From the NCBI GenBank assembly GCA_021234155.1, contig JAJEKV010000002.1, positions 6,442,775-6,506,774 of the forward strand: 64,000 nucleotides of DNA, given 5' to 3'. Both the position numbers and the translations under genes were made by a program. The stretch's first letter is position 1. Each line of letters opens with the position of its first letter. Below are positions 59,651-64,000 of the stretch, one piece after another. The notes under the pieces are model-generated. The model was not told the DNA's origin, did not search any database, and saw nothing but the letters and a program-made list of their open reading frames with translations. This stretch comes from Isoetes taiwanensis (taxonomy: Eukaryota; Streptophyta; Lycopodiopsida; Isoetales; Isoetaceae).

Positions 59651-62241
59651 TGAATCTACTGGCTAGCTCACCATCGCTCTGACGAGCGAATTTGGTGCCG
59701 CCTCTTTATCAACATCCATCCCCTCATTATTCGGCATGACATCGAAGTCCGCTTCTGACGAAAATCGATTATAGAATGAAATTCCAAGACGCGAAATGTG
59801 AAGATTCCGTCCCGGGTCTACCGTTTTGAAGTCGTTGAATGTGCCGTGAACTTCTTAGTATTACACCGATATCATCTCGCTCGCCGCTAACTTAAGTCTC
59901 TTCCCCGTCAATCGCAGTAAAGGTAGAGTAAATAACTGTCAGCGCTTCAATATGAGCGTAGGCACCACCAGCCGAGGGACCGGCGAGGTGAGCACCGGTA
60001 TGAGGAACGACCGAGGTCAACCGGATCCCTAGGACCCTTCAAGCACCGGAGAAGGGCGCTACCGAATAGAGCTCGCAAAGACGCATACGAAACATTCTTT
60101 GGAATCTCCACCATTTAGAAGCCTCGAGGAACCGAGAACTAATCTCCACTTCTGACCACCACGAAGACGGCAATGTCTATCCACGTAGAGTAACATGCAT
60201 CTGGCTTATCGAACAATGGAAATGCCAGATGCGCGCATCTAACCTATTAGCAATCGCTATCATGAACTCCGGGATAAAACATAACCATTGAAGATCGAGA
60301 ACTGAAACCAACAGGAAATTCTGACGTTTAGAGGCCCAGCACCAATACCCGTGAGTATAGTGTTGATAGATCAAATAATTCCCCACATGAGATCCACACC
60401 CGTAATTAAATGACATCGCCTAATCGCCATCGGCCCGCCAAACATAAGAAGAAAGAAATTATTATCAGCAAATCTTTTAGGGATTGGGAACGATGAAAGG
60501 CCTACACGCTTGAAGTGAGCTCAACTACCCACCGCACTCTTCTCGTAAGTCCAAAAATTCCAAGATAATACATCTAAGATCAACAAGACACCAAGTTCGC
60601 AGATGGACCTCAAAATAAGCAGATCCACCTCTTAACCATATGAGGAGGGCGACTATCGATCCAATCTTTGCCCTTCTTATTATGCTGATCCGTGAAATGC
60701 CGAGCTTCCTCCATTCCAGGAGAATTCACGAGCCACCGCTTATCGAGATTCATTCGTAGGCGTGGGAAAGTTTCATTCATTGTTGTCATTGGTACGCCAA
60801 GCAAGGGCCTATTGCAGGATGTCCTCGCCCACCATCCGTCTCAAGATCCTAGTAAGATTTGCCTCTTTATCCTTCTACAACCCATCACCATACAGCATAA
60901 CCATTGCAGAAAGACATCCATAACGCCGGCGTGTGATGATTGACGCAAGGAGTGTATTGCTCTTGGGCAAGTATGCCGCTTTTGGCGCATTCTCCGGCGC
61001 ATGAGGTTATAAAGTAAAGCTATCGCATGACCACTCCATCCCGCAACCCGACTCCATGCCAACCACTCCATCGCCATTAAGCTTTCCAATCCAAACTCAG
61101 CCTCTCCCGCTACCGTTAGATGTCTTCCTTCTTTACTCGTGTCATGCCCACCATGCAGTACTCTTCCAGGACCATCCACATCTGCCAAATTCATAGCAAG
61201 AAGGATCCAACAGATTGCAGCATGAATCCGCTTATCAAGGTTTTCCAGCCCTAGATTCGTGATATCTGATATCACGGAGATGAAATCCTGCGATCCTGTA
61301 GCCGATCTGTCTCTGTGAGTATCCACCGCCATCAGACCTATTATTCTGATCCAATTCCGTGAGGCACTCCGCTCTGCCTTATTTCTATTGTAAACCCATT
61401 GGTACTAGCCAGATATTGCCATCGCCTGCGCGCAAAATGCTATGATACCAAATACAAGGGAAGCCGAAGAAGAGGCGATGCAATGGATGATTAGGTAATT
61501 TTGACTACAGCGAAGAAGGCTACTTCACCGCTTCAAGTGAAGCACGGCGGAGGCTAAAAACAGTAAACAGCAGGTCGAGGGAATAAGCAGCATCGCGATC
61601 CGCCGGTGCTGCTGCGGTAGCTAGATCCGCTTATGCGCTACTGCTCCTCGAAGTTCGGCAGCCATAGCCAAAGTCGGTTACGCATCCTCAAACCGCCACT
61701 AATAAGCATTTACCATCGGCCATCTTCCTACTTCCATCCCCGGTTTTGAAAGAATTTTACCTTCATTAGGCATAATTGGATATTTTATTTACTCAACTAT
61801 CATATAGTGTTACCTTCAATTGCATATTTAGATGAGCAACTATTAGTGTTTTGTGCATTTTATATAGATTATGGTATAGATGTCAAGTAACGCTATCATT
61901 AAATAACAATTACAGTCTAAGAAACTATTTTATATTTATTATATTATTTTATATTGAAGATCCAAATATCCTCCTAACGAAAGTTATCTTGTATGAGATG
62001 AACGAGGTAGATCAATACATGAAGGCATGTAGTTATTTTCTCGATACATGTCGACATGGACATTTCTGCTTGTAAGCTCCAAAAGTTTTTACTTATAGGT
62101 TGCTCTAGGTAGATTTTTTATCTCTCATTGGTGCACTTCTGATTTTTCTTATTTCCGTGAGCTTCCATCATGTTCCCTTTGCTCTGCATTGTTATGTCAT
62201 GGTGACCAAATGAAAGAAACATCAAGTTTTTGTGAGATCCG
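59651..62241. other. Possible LINE 5' region, otherwise unrecognised
   Basis: Upstream of the endonuclease on the minus strand, open pieces at 60177-60416 (FIPEFMIAIANRLDARIWHF) and 60841-61332 (163 codons) could be remains of a LINE ORF1. The first loosely recalls the LP.EFW....AIA..IG block of plant ORF1 proteins. The match is too weak to call a domain. Bases 61700-62240 are ordinary AT-rich spacer. Confidence 0.25.
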
Positions 62242-62468
62242 CAGGCCAAAAATTATTGTTTTTTGGCTGTAAGGATGGGAAAGTTTCTCTTGATCGAGCA
62301 ATCTTTTCAGAGGATGGTGATAAGATTTTTCAGAGCATAATATCGAGGATAGCAAATGTATTTGGTAAAGAAATGATGTATAAAGAATCGGACTGGAAGC
62401 CCTGGAATTTAAGTGTAGATGACGAAAAGCACGGGCAGAAGTTGTTAATGCCTCGGTTAAAGACGTAG
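62242..62468 (+). other. Possible exon, unrecognised
   Basis: After a plausible acceptor (ATCCGCAG at about 62238-62245) the plus strand is open for about 75 codons: KLLFFGCKDGKVSLDRAIFS, then EDGDKIFQSIISRIANVFGK and ESDWKPWNLSVDDEKHGQKL, ending at a TAG. The composition is protein-like. A second possible plus-strand exon follows an acceptor TCCTGCAG near 63550 (CSDFEYWFSKDVIGRMQHLF). They may belong to one gene, but I recognise no family and cannot fix the splice structure. Confidence 0.3.
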
Positions 62469-64000
62469 TAAAAGCGAAACTAAGACTCTGTTGATGTATC
62501 GATACGAAACTGCATATTAAGAAAACCTTTTAAAGTTCCAATCGCTTCAAACGTATTTATTCATCACCGTGATTGCGGAGTAAAAAATTCTCCTTTCTTT
62601 AGTTTTCCTTCCGAAATTCTTAGCTCTCTCGCTTTTCCGTCGTGAGATTGAAGGAGGGAGATCAGCATGCACGCTCCAAGGGGTAGTGCAATCCTCTGTT
62701 CATGGGACCGTATGCAGGCTGACACTAATTTGAAAGCAAAAACTACCGACATTGTTTGTTTCATAATTGAATCGCTAGTCACCCACTATTCTCTTGAAGT
62801 TGGTGATACATTGGAATTCTAGTCGAGGGAAAGAGCTTTGAATGGACAATGAACATCTATCGTGGTGGGATACGATGACCCGTATAGTTCTTGAATATTT
62901 ACTTTTATCTAATAGATATTTTGTTGCCTCTGTGGAGTTTTCCACTCTATAACTATTAACATGACTATATAATCGCACTGCTCATGCTTGTAATCACAGA
63001 AGTAATACAATCTCTACTACTTCTATCTTTGAATATTATTATTTCCACTTTCAGCATACCTAGATAATTTTCTTGATGCAATTTATCTTCAAAATCAATA
63101 ACCATTCAATCAGTTTGGTATCGTAAATTTGCTAAAGATATAATTCATATTCAATTTTACTATCATATGAAATGTAAAATATCTCCGTGAGTTTGTCTCT
63201 ATGAACTTTGCATGGTGTGTTTCAAATGGGCCTTCCTCCTAATTTGGTTTTGCCAGTGTGTTTTATTATATAGTATTCAAATATAGAAGAAGAAGGAAAA
63301 CACAATCTCACAACCATATTGCATTTGATGTGTGCTAAACACAAACCTACAAGTATATTGTAAAGTTAAGCCTCGGTCATTCAGAATATGAGTTCTATTT
63401 CGCTACATCATTATCGTAAACACTTTGTATCCCATCACTTTTATTTTGTTTTCTTGTGAGAATCGCCATCCATGGCATCCTTTTTTCTTTGTTTCCAATG
63501 TGAGAGAAATCATATCATCTCATCCTTTGCCTTTGTGATTCATTTCTTCCTGCAGGAATGATGTGTTCCGATTTTGAATATTGGTTTTCTAAAGATGTGA
63601 TCGGTAGGATGCAGCATCTATTTCCAGATGCCATATGTACGTATGTAGACTTCTTTTGGTGTGTCAGCTTTTATAGAAGTGAAGTATAGAAACAATTCAT
63701 TGTTCATCTACCTTGTGCAGTCCACAACCTAATGGTGTTGCTGTCGCCGACACTCTGCATGCTGCCCGCCTCCCATTTTGTATTTTAAGGTTGTAGATGT
63801 TAAAGCAGCAATGTACCATACCTTGAATACTCTTTTGTTGAAGGTAAGAATATGGCAAGATATAAATTTTGATGAGACTCAAGTAGTGAATATGCATCCG
63901 TGAAGAAGGATGCCTATAATATTGCTGGCAGATAAGAAATGTATTGCCCTGCTGTCTCTTCCCATGCTGCTCATAATACGTAACTGAACGAAGTACTGAA
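62469..64000. other. AT-rich stretch to the window end, only the possible second exon noted
   Basis: Apart from the plus-strand stretch near 63555-63650 mentioned with the exon at 62242-62468, nothing is recognised. The sequence looks less noisy than the 50-61 kb part. Confidence 0.35.

Larger units (their letters stand above)
36563..64000. other. Continuation beyond the paired region, probably noisy copy of DNA left of the window
   Basis: Because base 1 pairs with 36562 and the match shows no sign of ending there, the sequence after 36562 would pair with DNA upstream of this window. Its texture is like the right arm: few long open frames, broken domains and frequent CGC/CCGC patches. Some parts look cleaner, notably 43.0-44.6, 54.7-55.8 and 61.8-64 kb. 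That it is an inverted copy of upstream DNA is inference and cannot be tested inside the window. Confidence 0.5.

Noticed and set aside
60841-61332. Intact 163-residue minus-strand protein
   Set aside because: No recognisable domain, noisy CCGC-rich context, and other frames around it broken. Kept only as a possible LINE 5' remnant.

Overview
The window is plant nuclear DNA, most likely from a large, repeat-rich land-plant genome. It contains GT-AG introns and a plant-type malectin-like cell-surface protein with a proline/serine-rich stalk. It also holds plant LINE retrotransposons with zf-RVT domains, a MITE, and microsatellites, with long AT-rich gene-poor stretches between them. I cannot name the species. 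The LINE types would fit a seed-free plant such as a fern, but that is a guess. I saw no bacterial operon, CRISPR array, rRNA or tRNA.

The dominant structure is a giant inverted duplication. Bases 1 to about 18,490 reappear as their reverse complement from about 18,490 to 36,562, with little or no spacer. The match runs off the left edge of the window. Paired landmarks are: 1 with 36,562; 4,634 with 32,216; 7,011 with 29,922; 11,213 with 25,760; 13,025 with 24,020; 18,297 with 18,674. Both arms carry the same gene, LINE insertions, target-site duplications, MITE and microsatellites in mirror order. The left arm is mostly clean and has an intact gene. The right arm is riddled with small indels and substitutions, and every reading frame is broken. 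Diverged arms sharing every insertion, with no arm-specific insertion seen, suggest a fold-back (inverted-duplex) single-molecule read whose second half was read poorly. A real palindromic duplication is less likely but cannot be excluded from sequence alone. If the artefact reading is right, 36.6-64 kb is a noisy reverse copy of DNA lying left of this window.

Left arm: 0-2.1 kb has no recognised gene. At 2.1-3.5 kb is the 3' end of a decayed plus-strand LINE, with a 12-bp stem-loop and an ATTCT microsatellite tail. At 3.9-4.2 kb is a MITE. At 4.6-7.0 kb is a minus-strand LINE with a perfect 14-bp target-site duplication and most of its reverse transcriptase deleted. At 7.6-8.4 kb are two unrecognised coding-like stretches. 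At 9.75-11.2 kb is the only intact gene, a three-exon 432-residue malectin-like, probably GPI-anchored protein on the minus strand, with a TTGAC (W-box) array upstream. At 12.4-12.8 kb is a three-copy tandem repeat. At 15.05-15.77 kb is an unrecognised, broken coding region. From 15.8 kb to the fold nothing is recognisable.

Right arm (18.5-36.6 kb): degraded mirror copies of all of the above. Beyond 36.6 kb the recognisable items are two small tandem repeats, ATTCT and CTTAT microsatellites, a 1.09-kb tandem duplication at 47.0-49.1 kb, a long pyrimidine-rich featureless stretch at 49.7-54.7 kb, a minus-strand decayed LINE at 55.8-59.6 kb, and a possible exon near 62.3 kb. Apart from the malectin-like protein I see no gene set working together; the rest is mobile-element and repeat sequence.
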